DNA of 6,147 bases from Polyangium sp. (in: bacteria) (lineage in GTDB: Bacteria; Myxococcota_A; Polyangia; Palsa-1104), in NCBI GenBank assembly GCA_025450955.1, contig JANWLJ010000201.1, positions 1-6,147 on the forward strand, read 5' to 3'. Positions 5,506-6,147 of the stretch are shown in pieces. Made by a program: the position numbers and the translations under genes. The notes under the pieces are model-generated. The model ran no database searches. It was not told the origin of the DNA and was given only the letters and a program-made list of their open reading frames with translations. Every line of letters begins with the position of its first letter. Within the stretch, counting starts at the first letter, position 1.

Positions 5506-6147
<642 letters not shown>

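Overview
The window is high-GC bacterial DNA (my estimate is about two thirds G+C), with strong G/C preference at third codon positions and tightly packed genes. It holds six protein-coding genes plus the 3' end of a seventh. I see no tRNA, rRNA, CRISPR array, insertion sequence or other mobile element. The gene set (a family I-like secreted lipase with a lipobox, a large OPA-type transporter, a UvrB carrying QTCGRAARN) suggests a proteobacterium-like lineage, possibly Myxococcota or another former deltaproteobacterium. That placement is an impression from protein style and is tentative.

Layout. Positions 1-38 hold no gene. A leftward gene (39-998) encodes a serine hydrolase of the beta-lactamase/penicillin-binding fold with no export signal. 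A short divergent intergenic region (999-1100) carries a good sigma70-like promoter pointing right, a perfect 6-bp inverted repeat and a possible leftward -10 box. The rightward pair is a predicted lipoprotein lipase (1101-2120) and, 18 bp later, a zinc-ribbon protein with two membrane segments (2139-2561).

The pair runs tail to tail, with a 23-bp overlap, into a leftward two-gene operon read from 5243 down to 2539. It encodes first an organophosphate:phosphate antiporter-family transporter and then an M20 metallopeptidase, joined by a TGATG stop/start overlap. Divergent from the transporter, 34 bp away, is a 75-residue protein that looks like a thioredoxin/glutaredoxin fold without any cysteine (5278-5505). 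Its stop overlaps by 4 bp the stop of leftward uvrB, whose 5' part lies beyond the right edge.

How the genes may work together. The transporter and M20 peptidase are very probably co-translated, which suggests uptake of a substrate followed by hydrolysis of an amide bond, but the substrate is unknown. The M20 protein has alanine where its subfamily normally has a metal-binding glutamate, the most unusual residue-level observation here. The lipase and zinc-ribbon gene probably share a transcript. uvrB is a housekeeping repair gene and appears unrelated to its neighbours. Nothing amounts to a clearly new multi-gene system; the best candidates are the OPA-M20 pair and the cysteine-free thioredoxin-like protein.
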